DNA of 64,000 nucleotides. Source: Yersinia hibernica. GTDB taxonomy: Bacteria; Pseudomonadota; Gammaproteobacteria; Enterobacterales; Enterobacteriaceae. The position numbers and the translations under genes are program-made. Below are positions 45,869-54,201 of this stretch, piece by piece. How positions within the stretch are numbered: the stretch's first letter is position 1; every line of letters starts with the position of its first letter. The notes under the pieces are model-generated. The model had not been told where the DNA came from, did no database searches, and saw only the letters and a program-made list of their open reading frames with translations. Where the stretch lies: contig NZ_CP032487.1 of assembly GCF_004124235.1 (NCBI RefSeq), positions 2,046,001-2,110,000 on the forward strand, in the 5' to 3' direction.

Positions 45869-46262
45869 ATCGCGAATGCTATATTTGTTCTTCACCCTCA
45901 GTTCAATGATTTTGTTGTGCAACTGCAGGTCAGCTTGGCTACCTTTGAATCTCCCCGCCGTTTTAGCCTGAGTGATGCCCTCTTCCTGTCGCCGGCGTCG
46001 GTCTTCATAATCTTTACGTGCAATGGCCGCCAACATATCCAGCATCATACCATTGATGGCATTTAACATGTTCTTGGTGAATTGGTCACTGGTATTGACA
46101 AAAAAACACCGTATGGCTGGTTGGCAAATCCAGGCTAACCACAATCAAGCTCTTCTCCAAGATTAACACCTTCAATTTCTACAAGCCTTCATCATCGAGT
46201 CGAGAAAGCCGGTCTACTTGTTCGATAAGAATAATGTCACGGGGGCAGCGTCATCGAGCAGT
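45868..46262 (-). pseudogene. Serine recombinase (resolvase/invertase) remnant
   Basis: On the minus strand the pieces DIILIEQVDRLSRL, VSLDLPTSHTVFF and FTKNMLNAINGMMLDMLAAI then ARKDYEDRRRRQEEGITQAK match the catalytic domain and long helix of Tn3-type resolvases. The N-terminal part with the active Ser is missing. A frameshift and stop lie near 46190-46200. The C-terminal helix-turn-helix is cut at KNKYSIRD, where the integrase fragment begins. The 5' loss is near the IS1-family element. Confidence 0.82.
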
Positions 46263-46313
46263 CTTAACGGGTTTGTTGCAAAAAATGGTCACGTATTCAA
46301 TGTGTAGATAGGG

Positions 46314-47011
46314 TCATTGCAGGTAATGCTCACGCTCAATGAACGTGCCGATTATCTTGTCATGCATTTCTGCCGATTTTGAGTACCCAAGCGTTTTGCG
46401 ATTCAGTCGTTTTAACCGGTTACGAAGATTCAGGTTTTTGCGTTCAATCCGCTGGGTGTAAAGCTTACCTGTGATGTCTTTTGTAGCCGGTAACATCTCA
46501 TAAGCACTGAAGTTGTCTGTACACCAGAAGGCGACTCTGAAGCCCGACAGTAAACCCAGTAATTTGCACTGCGTCATTTTGCTCCTGCGCCCAAAAGCAT
46601 GAGCAACAATACGTTTGAGACGAGGCTCCCATGCATACCACAGCCAACGCTGACGCTTTTTATTGCCAACAAACGACCACATTTCATCAACTTCACAGAT
46701 AAGCTGAATTTGCAGGTTATCCAGAGGAAGCGTGGTTACAACTCTCGGCGAGAGTTTTTTAGTGTGCGCACAACGGCATTAATGCTGATATGTAAAGCTC
46801 GGGCAGTGTCTCGAATACCGGCATTGTTCATTGCAAGGTCGACAATTTGTGATTTCATGCCGGGTTGGCAGGCGCGATAAGCATAATCGAGCTGGAAAGT
46901 ACGGCAGCACGACTGGCACCGATAGCGCTGAAGTTTGGCCTTACCCAGGCCATGCTTTTTAACAGATTCGATTTGCTCACAAAACGTGCATTTTACGTCA
47001 ACTTTAGCCAT
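46314..47011 (-). CDS. IS1-family transposase InsAB (programmed -1 frameshift)
   Basis: InsA (46736-47011, 91 residues from MAKVDVKCTFCEQ) has the Cys-rich zinc finger (CTFC, CQSCC) and a helix-turn-helix (ARALHISINAVVRTLKNS). InsB' continues in the -1 frame with LICEVDEMWSFVGNKKRQRWLWYAWEP-type sequence and ends with the typical TQRIERKNLNLRNRLKRLNRKTLGYSKS block. The acidic catalytic residues are visible as EVDEMW and CTDNFSAY plus the Glu of RIER. Fusion requires slippage at A AAA AAC. The transposase is probably functional. Confidence 0.85.
46740..46760 (-). promoter_or_regulatory. Programmed -1 frameshift signal in insAB
   Basis: On the minus strand AAAAAAC in the insA frame CTA AAA AAC is followed by AACTCTC-GCC-GAGAGTT, a 7-bp hairpin overlapping its last bases, and then the insA stop TAA. 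This is the IS1-type slippery arrangement. Confidence 0.75.
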
Positions 47012-47070
47012 CAGATGCACACTTCAAAAAGAGTGATTCTACCGCATGATCAACACATTGAATACTTGAC

Positions 47071-48763
47071 CTATTTTTCCTGACGCTGCCCACTGAAGAG
47101 GTAATCCACACCACTGATTTCAAAATCAAAAATGTCAGCCAAAATAAAGATGCAATTCATATTGATTATGAACATAAGGATTTCGATGTCACGGTGGTGC
47201 TTAACATCCTCAAAGGGAAGTATGCCAGCATTGACTACACCATCCAGGCGAGAGGTGAACCACGGGAGGTCGCCAAAATCACGTTCTTCCCCACCAAAGG
47301 TCAGTCGCAAGCACCTTATGTTGATGGCGCTATTAATAGCTCCCCCATCATCGCCGACAGTTTTTTTATACTGCCGGAAAAACCCATCGTTAATACTTAT
47401 GCATATGAAACAACAACCCACCTGAATGTTGAGCTTAAAACGCCGATTAAGACAGATGTGCCCGTGACCTTTACCACCTATTTCGGCACCTTTGAAGAAG
47501 CAAATCAGCTGCGCCGCAACTTCAATCAATTCATTAACACCATGCGGGCGCGGCCGTATCAACCCTATCTTCACTACAATAGCTGGATGGATATTGGTTT
47601 TTTCACAACCTATACCGAGCAAGAAGTGCTCGACCGAATGGACACTTATGCCCACGAACTCATCAAAAAACGCGGCGTGAAATTGGATGGTTTTCTGCTG
47701 GATGATGGCTGGGATGACCGCACCGGAAAATGGCTGTTTGGCCCGGCGTTCAGCAACGGATTTGGCGTCGTGAAACAGAAAGCTGACAGCCTGCATACCT
47801 CCGTTGGTTTATGGCTATCCCCGTGGGGCGGATATAATAAACCACGTGATATTCGTGTTTCACATGCAAAAGAGAGTGGCTTCGAAACCGTTGATGGGAA
47901 GTTCGCGCTCTCCGGCCCTAATTATTTCCGTAATTTTAATGAGCAGATTATTAAACTCATCCAAAATGAACATATCACCTCCTTCAAGCTGGACGGTATG
48001 GGCAACGCCAATACCTATATTAAGGGCAGCCAGTTTGCTTCTGACTTTGACGCCTCCATCGAACTGATTAAAAACATGCGCGCGGTCAATAACGAGCTGT
48101 TTATCAACCTGACAACCGGCACCAATGCCAGCCCCTCGTGGCTATTTTACGCAGATTCTATCTGGCGTCAGGGCGATGATATCAATGTCTTTGGCAAAGG
48201 CTCCCCCGCCCAACAGTGGATGACCTACCGAGATGCCGAAACCTACCGCTCCATTGCGCGCAAAGGGCCGCTGTTCCCGATAAACTCACTGATGTACCAC
48301 GGCATTGTCAGTGCCGAAAATGCCTATTTTGGCCTGGAAAAAGTACAAACCGACCGGGACTCAGCTACAGGAGCTCTACATCACACCATCAATGCTCAAC
48401 AGTAATAAATGGGACACTCTGGCAAATGCCGCTAAATGGTCGCGGGAAAATAGCGCGGTTCTGGTAGATACCCACTGGGTTGGCGGTGACCCTACGGCAC
48501 TGGATATTTATGGTTGGGCATCATGGAGCCCAAATAAAGCCATTCTGGGCCTGCGTAACCCATCGGATAAAGCGCAAAGTTACTATTTAGATTTGGCGAA
48601 AAGCTTCGAAACGCCAAGTGACGCCCCCGCCCATTTCACTCTCAAACCGGTCTACGGCACCAATGCATCACTGGTCAAAGATTACCTCGCCCCGGTGATT
48701 ATCACCTTACAACCCCTTGAAACCTTGGTCATTGAAGCCCGCCCCATAGCTAACATAAAATAA
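47071..48763 (+). pseudogene. Truncated and frameshifted alpha-galactosidase-like glycoside hydrolase
   Basis: The frame is open from the IS edge (LPTEEVIHTTDFKIKNVSQ at about 47086) to a stop near 48405 and resumes in another frame to 48763. The first part has a glycoside hydrolase clan D-like TIM barrel: FLLDDGWDD, LWLSPWGGY, FKLDGMG with a likely nucleophile Asp, and DSIWRQGDD with a likely acid. The second part (GTQLQELYITPSMLNSNKW onwards) is the C-terminal beta domain. The join around 48350-48370 looks like a small deletion with frameshift. The N-terminus and signal peptide are lost at the IS. The natural substrate is unknown; galactoside-type is inferred. Confidence 0.75.
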
Positions 48764-48778
48764 TCTTCACCTCATCGT

Positions 48779-48808
48779 CAGGCCTGATAACCGCGGTTAT
48801 CAAGCCTG
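48779..48808. terminator. Palindromic stem-loop after the glycosidase pseudogene
   Basis: A perfect 18-base palindrome TGATAACCGCGGTTATCA is flanked by CAGGC and GCCTG. There is no T run; it is a likely 3' end structure of the old gene. Confidence 0.5.
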
Positions 48809-48919
48809 CCTCGAGTCAAATTCTTAGCAATAATCCGGTTCTGGCTTTTGACGCCTATAGCTCAAATGTTACTATAGGCAGCTGAGGGAATTTGACATCA
48901 CGATGACAAAGGAAACGTT

Positions 48920-49666
48920 TTGAACACGAAAAGCGCAATGCGGTTGTGGCCACGGTTGGCGGTATATGCGATGGCTATCTTGTTATTAGCTGGGTGCTCA
49001 AATAAATCAAATCGTGACTATGCCAAACTGCCAAAAGGCAGTTACAACGACAAATCCTATACCGTTAAAAAGGGTGATACCCTCTATTTCATTGCTTGGA
49101 TAAGTGACAGTGAAGTGAGTGACATTGCGCGTATCAACAAACTAAAACCCCCTTATAGACTGGAAGTCGGGCAAAAACTGCAACTCGAGAGTTCCACGTC
49201 GACCGGGCGTTTGACATCAAATAAACGTAAATCCTCGAACACCGCACTGGCAAAATCAACGCCTCCGCCAGGCGCGAGCCGCTGCTGGCGTTGGCCCACC
49301 AGCGGGCAGGTCATCTCCAAATATTCTACTGCTGATGGCGGCAACAAAGGGATTGATATTGCAGGTAAACGCGGGCAGCCCGTCTATGCATCAGCCAAAG
49401 GGCGGGTGGTGTACGTCGGGAATCAACTACGCGGTTATGGCAATCTCATCATGATTAAGCACGGTGAAGATTTCATCACAGCTTACGCCCATAACGACAC
49501 CATGCTGGTGAAGAATGCTCAGGATGTGAAAGCCGGGCAGAAGATTGCCACCATGGGCAGCACCGGAACAGACACCCTAATGCTGCATTTTCAAATTCGT
49601 TATCGCGCAACGGCACTTGACCCACTGCGTTACTTGCCTGCCCAAGGAACCTCACCTAAGTGTTAG
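48920..49666 (+). CDS. actS: Amidase activator ActS (YgeR), LysM and degenerate M23
   Basis: The 248-residue lipoprotein uses a TTG start behind AAAGGAAA; an in-frame ATG 18 bases later is the alternative. The lipobox is LAGC with C26. A LysM domain lies at about 47-91 and an M23-like domain at about 125-240. The M23 zinc ligands are degenerate: N142 replaces His in NKGID and L replaces the first His of HxH (MLHFQ). This fits an activator like EnvC or NlpD rather than an enzyme. E. coli ActS activates septal amidases. The match to YgeR (GNKGIDI, VVYVGNQLRGYGNLIMIKH) is very close. Confidence 0.92.
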   Translation: MNTKSAMRLWPRLAVYAMAILLLAGCSNKSNRDYAKLPKGSYNDKSYTVKKGDTLYFIAWISDSEVSDIARINKLKPPYRLEVGQKLQLESSTSTGRLTSNKRKSSNTALAKSTPPPGASRCWRWPTSGQVISKYSTADGGNKGIDIAGKRGQPVYASAKGRVVYVGNQLRGYGNLIMIKHGEDFITAYAHNDTMLVKNAQDVKAGQKIATMGSTGTDTLMLHFQIRYRATALDPLRYLPAQGTSPKC

Positions 49667-49710
49667 TCAAACAGAAGCGCTCCCGTCATGTTAGACGGTT
49701 ACAGCAACAC

Positions 49711-49738
49711 AAAAGGCCCCTTTTCAGGGGCCTTAGTT
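49711..49738. terminator. Bidirectional terminator between actS and the RpiB-like gene
   Basis: AAAAGGCCCC and GGGGCCTT form a stem with a short TTTTCA loop, between convergent genes. Confidence 0.8.
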
Positions 49739-49757
49739 CTTAAAACTTGCGGCGGTT

Positions 49758-50396
49758 TTACGCTAAAATCTGTTTCACAAAGGCTTTAATTTCTTCAACC
49801 TGACAGTTGTCGAAGAAGCACTGTTGGAAACGTTCACCGCTCACGGCTGTTTTCACCAATTCTGGATCAATTGCACGCAATGTATCCAGATAGTTTTCTT
49901 TCACCACTGCCGCTTTCACTTGGTTCAAAATACCGGCATTACGGACTTGCGGCTCTTTACGATCCAGTGGGTAACCTTCACCTTTCACGCCAGTAAAGGC
50001 TTTCTCAAAGATGTAACGCACATTCAGCTCAGCACCCCAGCCAAACCCTTTGGCGAATGGCAGTGACAGTGCATTACCATTGTTAATTTGAGCAAACAGG
50101 AAAGCATCTGCCGGATCGATGCAATAACCGCACACGACACCAGGATGAATGTTCAATGACATCATTGCGCCCTGACCGGTGCCACAACCCGTCACCACGA
50201 AATCAACAGCTTTAGAGTTAAGCAGGATGCTGGCCATAATCCCCAGATGGATATAAGTCAGGTGATGGTCATTTTCATCACTCATACCTACGTTGTATAC
50301 CGGGTACGCTTTTTCCGAAGCCACCGCGTTCAGCTCTTTCAGAATAATAGCGTTTTTAGTTGCCTGACTGTTTTCCATCATCAGTGCAATTTTCAT
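49758..50396 (-). CDS. RpiB/LacA/LacB-family sugar-phosphate isomerase
   Basis: The ATG at 50394-50396 with GGAGAG upstream gives 212 residues starting MKIALMMENSQATKN; the open frame extends further without similarity. The family core VVTGCGTGQGAMMSLN carries the Cys and the phosphate-binding loop of RpiB-type isomerases. The extended C-terminus (about 150-212) goes beyond the usual 150-residue RpiB. The substrate is not known; ribose 5-phosphate, allose 6-phosphate or a galactose-type phosphate are possible. The sugar ABC genes lie 1 kb upstream on the same strand, with zinT between. Confidence 0.8.
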   Translation of the reverse strand: MKIALMMENSQATKNAIILKELNAVASEKAYPVYNVGMSDENDHHLTYIHLGIMASILLNSKAVDFVVTGCGTGQGAMMSLNIHPGVVCGYCIDPADAFLFAQINNGNALSLPFAKGFGWGAELNVRYIFEKAFTGVKGEGYPLDRKEPQVRNAGILNQVKAAVVKENYLDTLRAIDPELVKTAVSGERFQQCFFDNCQVEEIKAFVKQILA

Positions 50397-50720
50397 TATG
50401 TTCTCTCCGATTGGGTCAATGAAACAAAATCCATTGAATGTATTGTTTGGCTTGATTATAGCGAACATAGCACTAGTAAAACAACATTTCAATTTTAATG
50501 AAAATTAGTTCTACAGCCATCACAAATCACAATCACCCACCCACCCAAGGGTGCCAATGAAAGACTTCAGTGTCGAGCCTGCCCCTCGGCAATCAACCCG
50601 CCCATCAGATGAACTTTAATGTCTCTGATTCAGGGCAAAATGGCAGGATAACAACAGGGTAAATCAGGCTGCTATCTAAAACTAAAGCCGCGTCATTGGC
50701 TAGCGCGGCTTTTTTATATT
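50397..50720. other. Interval between the RpiB-like gene and zinT
   Basis: No gene is supported in these 324 bases. At 50684-50716 AAAGCCGCG and CGCGGCTTT form a 9-bp stem just after the zinT stop, a likely terminator. The other part should carry the promoter of the RpiB-like gene. Confidence 0.6.
50684..50716. terminator. Terminator after zinT
   Basis: The 9-bp GC-rich stem AAAGCCGCG / CGCGGCTTT begins 5 bases from the zinT stop. The T run is stronger on the plus strand. Confidence 0.65.
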
Positions 50721-51386
50721 TTAGTGATGTAACATCTCGTGAATAATATCATTTTTATCTTGAGATATCGGATAAAAGGTTGGCCAATTATCCATTTCTT
50801 TAAGCAGTTTCTCTTGTGACTCGTTACCCATGTAAATATGAAAATGATGGGATTTTTGCGGTTCAATAATATGGTCACTAAATTGAACATATTTGGGGGC
50901 TTTAGAGTGAGTATCTTTACATTCGTATAAATAACGCACACCTTTCTTTCCAGAATCATAATGCATTATTTTCAAGCCAGCGTAGCTGTATTGGCAGGAG
51001 TTAACAGCTTCAGGGGTATGGAAATCAATAGTGTTATTTTCAATACCAATCATCGTGATATCAGTGGCATAACCCTTTTTGTAATATTCTCTATATTCCT
51101 CAATTGTTTTATTTTGACTCTTTTTCGCTTTATTGGCCAAGACGGGATCTAAATCCCCCTGTAATAAATAAGGATTGATAGATTGCCAAACGCCATCCCA
51201 GTTACTCAGTGGCCTGTCTTTCACATCTTTATCTGCAAAAATACCCTCACTCGCTCTACGCGCACTTTCCGATTGTTGCTGCTCATGACCATGACTATGT
51301 TTACCATGAGCGAATGAATTAAAACTGGTCAATACCACACAAAGACTAAGAGGCATGATGAATAGATAAGGCAATTTCTTTGGCAT
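50721..51386 (-). CDS. zinT: Periplasmic zinc-binding protein ZinT (YodA)
   Basis: The 221-residue protein has a signal peptide (about 1-26), a His-rich mature N-terminus (HGKHSHGHE) and the lipocalin-like ZinT domain (SNWDGVWQSINPYLLQGDLDPV, YYKKGYATDITMIGIE, GVRYLYECKD, SHHFHIYMGN). The zinc-binding HFHIY motif is present. ZinT supports zinc delivery to ZnuA during starvation. A Zur-type palindrome lies 28 bases upstream, so it belongs with znuABC near 2.6-5.2 kb. Confidence 0.95.
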   Translation of the reverse strand: MPKKLPYLFIMPLSLCVVLTSFNSFAHGKHSHGHEQQQSESARRASEGIFADKDVKDRPLSNWDGVWQSINPYLLQGDLDPVLANKAKKSQNKTIEEYREYYKKGYATDITMIGIENNTIDFHTPEAVNSCQYSYAGLKIMHYDSGKKGVRYLYECKDTHSKAPKYVQFSDHIIEPQKSHHFHIYMGNESQEKLLKEMDNWPTFYPISQDKNDIIHEMLHH

Positions 51387-51414
51387 GAATCACTCCTGAC
51401 TGATTGTTAGTTAT

Positions 51415-51434
51415 GTAATGTTATATTATTACAC
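51415..51434. promoter_or_regulatory. Putative Zur operator upstream of zinT
   Basis: GTAAT, eight bases, ATTAC around the core GTTATATTATTAC matches the Zur-type pattern seen at 3600-3622 (AATGTTATA read on the other strand), 29 bases before the zinT ATG. Confidence 0.7.
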
Positions 51435-51467
51435 AACTAGCAATCAATCGTTATTCACGACAAATGA

Positions 51468-52508
51468 CTAACGTTTTTTACGATTACGGTGCATATCAAT
51501 AGCCACTGCGCTAACAATAATAACCCCTTTGATAATGTCCTGAATGTATGAATCTACGCCAATAAATGTAAAACCACTCTTGATAAGCCCCAAGATAACC
51601 GCCCCAATAACCGTGCCAGTGATACGGCCCACACCGCCCATCAGGCTACTACCGCCAATAACTGCGGCAGCGATCGCATCTAGCTCATATGATTGACCCA
51701 TGCTAGATTGCCCGCTACTCACACGCGCTGCCAACACCACCCCGGCCAACCCTGCAAGCCCTCCGGCAATGGTATAAACCAGCACCAGATATTTATTAAC
51801 ATTAATACCCGAAACTTTCGCAGAAATCATATTGCCACCAATGGCATATACATATTTTCCATAGCGAGTATGTCTTAGGGCGATATGAAAAATCACGGCA
51901 ACAACCAAGAAAATAATTACCGGCATTGCTCCCTGACCAATCGCCGTAAAATCATCCGAAAGGAAACTCACAGGGTTACCCTTGGTATAATATTGAGCAA
52001 GCCCTCGAGCAGAAACCATCATCCCCAGTGTTGCAATAAACGGCGGGATCCCCGTACGGGTGATCAAAAAACCATTAATAAAGCCGCATATTATCCCAAC
52101 ACCTATTCCAGCTGTAATGGGAATAGCTGCAGGCAAATCCAATAAATGGGGATACATAGGTGCAATACTGTCTGATGTTTGCGCCAAACTGGCGGCCACC
52201 ACGGCGGTTAAGGCAATTAAAGAACCCGATGAGAGATCAATACCGGTAGTAATAATAACTTGAGTAACCCCAACGGCAATAATACCAATAATGGCAACCT
52301 GCAAAATAATTAATAATAATCGGTTGGGGTTGAGTAAAAAGGATTGATCGCGGATAAACCAGCCTAAAAACTCAAAGATTAATGCAATACCAATCATGAC
52401 AATAAAAATACCGGTATCTTTAGGTAACTTACCCTTTATCCCAGACATAAACGAATATTCTTTTATCGAATCAGCCGCTGGTGATTTATCAATTTTAATG
52501 TTATTCAT
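51468..52508 (-). CDS. Ribose-type sugar ABC transporter permease
   Basis: The hydrophobic protein of about 346 residues matches the RbsC/BPD_transp_2 family (GVTQVIITTGIDLSSGSLIAL, RTGIPPFIATLGMM, DAIAAAVIGGSSLMGGVG). AGAAGGG lies 8 bases from the ATG at 52508 and only 2 from the ATG at 52514, which favours 52508. It lies 19 bases after the ATPase gene and is its membrane partner. The sugar is unknown. Confidence 0.9.
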   Translation of the reverse strand: MNNIKIDKSPAADSIKEYSFMSGIKGKLPKDTGIFIVMIGIALIFEFLGWFIRDQSFLLNPNRLLLIILQVAIIGIIAVGVTQVIITTGIDLSSGSLIALTAVVAASLAQTSDSIAPMYPHLLDLPAAIPITAGIGVGIICGFINGFLITRTGIPPFIATLGMMVSARGLAQYYTKGNPVSFLSDDFTAIGQGAMPVIIFLVVAVIFHIALRHTRYGKYVYAIGGNMISAKVSGINVNKYLVLVYTIAGGLAGLAGVVLAARVSSGQSSMGQSYELDAIAAAVIGGSSLMGGVGRITGTVIGAVILGLIKSGFTFIGVDSYIQDIIKGVIIVSAVAIDMHRNRKKR

Positions 52509-52527
52509 TATCATAACCCTTCTACAA

Positions 52528-54012
52528 TTATTCAGAGGCCAGTGCCATTATTCTCTCTTGACTCGCATCTTGCTTATCTAATATTCCCGTAATATGGCCT
52601 CCATGCATGACCATAACTCTGTCACTCATGCCGAGAACTTCAGGTAGTTCCGAAGAAACTAAAATAATAGCGACACCCCGGTTTGCCAGCTCACTAATTA
52701 AACGATATATTTCTGCTTTTGCCCCAACATCAATACCGCGAGTAGGTTCATCAAGAATTAGTATCTTAGGTTGAGCTAATAGCCAACGAGCAATTAAGAC
52801 TTTCTGTTGGTTTCCTCCACTCAGATTATTAATAATTTGATCCATGGTTGGAGTTTTGATATTTAATTTTTTAATCTGCTCCATACAGTCTTGTGCCATT
52901 TGGTCATGACTGACAAAGCCTTTTTTATTAATATATTCAGAAAGGTTGACAATACTCATATTTTCAACCACAGATAGCACGAGAAATAGTCCCGACTTTT
53001 TGCGATCTTCCGTCAAAAAAGCTAATCCTTGCTCAATGGCTTTTGATGGGGAATCAATATTAGCAGGTAAGCCCTCAATGAAAATTTCACCACTATCCGC
53101 TGGGTGCATACCAAATAAGCTTTCCATCACTTCACTGCGGCCTGCTCCGACCAATCCAGCAACACCCAATATTTCGCCACGTTTCACAGAAAATGAAATA
53201 TCGCGGAATAGGCCAGCACGCTGTAGCCCACTGACTTTCAGCACTTCCTCACCAATATTATTATTAAATTTGGGGAACATATGAGTCAGCTCACGCCCCA
53301 CCATCATGGTAATTAATGATTGCTTGGTTAAATTTTCGGTCTTATCAGTGGCCACCAACAGACCATCACGGAAAATACTGACTTCATCCGTAATTTCAAA
53401 AATCTCATCCATTTTATGGCTAATATAAATAATGCCTTTCCCTTGTTCTTTTAATTCCTTAATGATAGCAAAAAGGTGGAAAACCTCACCTTCTGTCAAG
53501 GCCGATGTCGGTTCATCCATAATCAACACATCAGCATCATAGGAGACAGCCTTAGCAATTTCGACCATCTGCTGACTGGCAATATTTAAGTCTCCGACAA
53601 TCATATCTGGTTTTAATTTTATATTAAGATATTGTAATAAATCTTGTGTTTTGCTATTCAGTAAATCATGATTAACGAGCCCATAATGGACAGGCTCTCT
53701 CCCTAACCAAATATTTTCCGCAACAGTCATATGTGGAACTAAATTTAACTCCTGATGAATCATTGCAATTCCAGCATGGAGTGCATCTAAAGTATCGTTA
53801 AAAGTAACTGTCTCACCTCTTACTTTTATCGTTCCCTCATCCGGGTGATATATACCAATCAAGCATTTCATCAATGTTGACTTTCCCGCACCATTCTCTC
53901 CCATTAATGCATGGACACTGCCTGGTTTTATTTTAATGCCCACTTTATTCAGTGCCTTTACACCAGGAAATTGCTTACTGATGCTTTCAGCTTCGAGAAT
54001 GTAAGGATACAT
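52528..54012 (-). CDS. Ribose-type sugar ABC transporter ATP-binding protein (double domain)
   Basis: The 494-residue protein has two ABC domains, as in RbsA/MglA. The first has Walker A GENGAGKS at 38-45 and the LIMDEPTSAL Walker B. The second has a degenerate Walker A (GLVGAGRSEV) but a full signature LSGGNQQK and Walker B ILILDEPTRGID. It drives import with the downstream permease and the upstream binding protein. Confidence 0.92.
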   Translation of the reverse strand: MYPYILEAESISKQFPGVKALNKVGIKIKPGSVHALMGENGAGKSTLMKCLIGIYHPDEGTIKVRGETVTFNDTLDALHAGIAMIHQELNLVPHMTVAENIWLGREPVHYGLVNHDLLNSKTQDLLQYLNIKLKPDMIVGDLNIASQQMVEIAKAVSYDADVLIMDEPTSALTEGEVFHLFAIIKELKEQGKGIIYISHKMDEIFEITDEVSIFRDGLLVATDKTENLTKQSLITMMVGRELTHMFPKFNNNIGEEVLKVSGLQRAGLFRDISFSVKRGEILGVAGLVGAGRSEVMESLFGMHPADSGEIFIEGLPANIDSPSKAIEQGLAFLTEDRKKSGLFLVLSVVENMSIVNLSEYINKKGFVSHDQMAQDCMEQIKKLNIKTPTMDQIINNLSGGNQQKVLIARWLLAQPKILILDEPTRGIDVGAKAEIYRLISELANRGVAIILVSSELPEVLGMSDRVMVMHGGHITGILDKQDASQERIMALASE

Positions 54013-54057
54013 ATCATCATCTCCATAATCATCTCAACACTTTCATTTTGGTAAAAT

Positions 54058-54086
54058 ACCGAGTTTATCAATTGAATAAACTCGGT
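54058..54086 (-). promoter_or_regulatory. Intercistronic hairpin between binding protein and ATPase genes
   Basis: ACCGAGTTTAT and ATAAACTCGGT form a perfect 11-bp stem with a 7-base loop in the 189-base gap. On the minus strand it is followed by ATTTTACC. It probably gives partial termination or 3' protection, raising binding protein levels over the membrane parts. Confidence 0.6.
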
Positions 54087-54201
54087 GTATTTATCCATTA
54101 GAATCGAGTAATACACATTTTATTTTATGTGTAATTCTAGTCTTAAAAATATTACCTATTCCATGAGTGTTATTTACGCCCTATCCGGCACCGTAAATTA
54201 T

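Larger units (their letters stand above)
46286..47068 (-). mobile_element. IS1-family insertion sequence
   Basis: The element of about 780 bases carries insA and insB on the minus strand. Matching inverted ends are visible: GGTCACGTATTCAATGTGT at 46286 and the complement of GGTCAAGTATTCAATGTGT at about 47050-47068, with further weaker similarity outwards (AAAAAT). No clear target duplication could be read, so the exact ends are uncertain. Both reading frames look intact. Confidence 0.85.

Noticed and set aside
46262..46285. GGGTTTGTTGCAAAAAAT resembling the end of IS6-family elements
   Set aside because: No IS6 transposase or second end is present, and its AAAAAT part is shared with the other end of the IS1-family element.
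46241..47091. GCAGCGTCA and TGACGCTGC as outward inverted repeats flanking the IS
   Set aside because: The left copy lies in resolvase-coding remnant and the right copy reads in frame with the glycosidase, so chance similarity is more likely.
47071..48763. Reading the glycosidase remnant as an enterotoxin
   Set aside because: The visible motifs are of a TIM-barrel glycoside hydrolase; nothing indicates toxin function.
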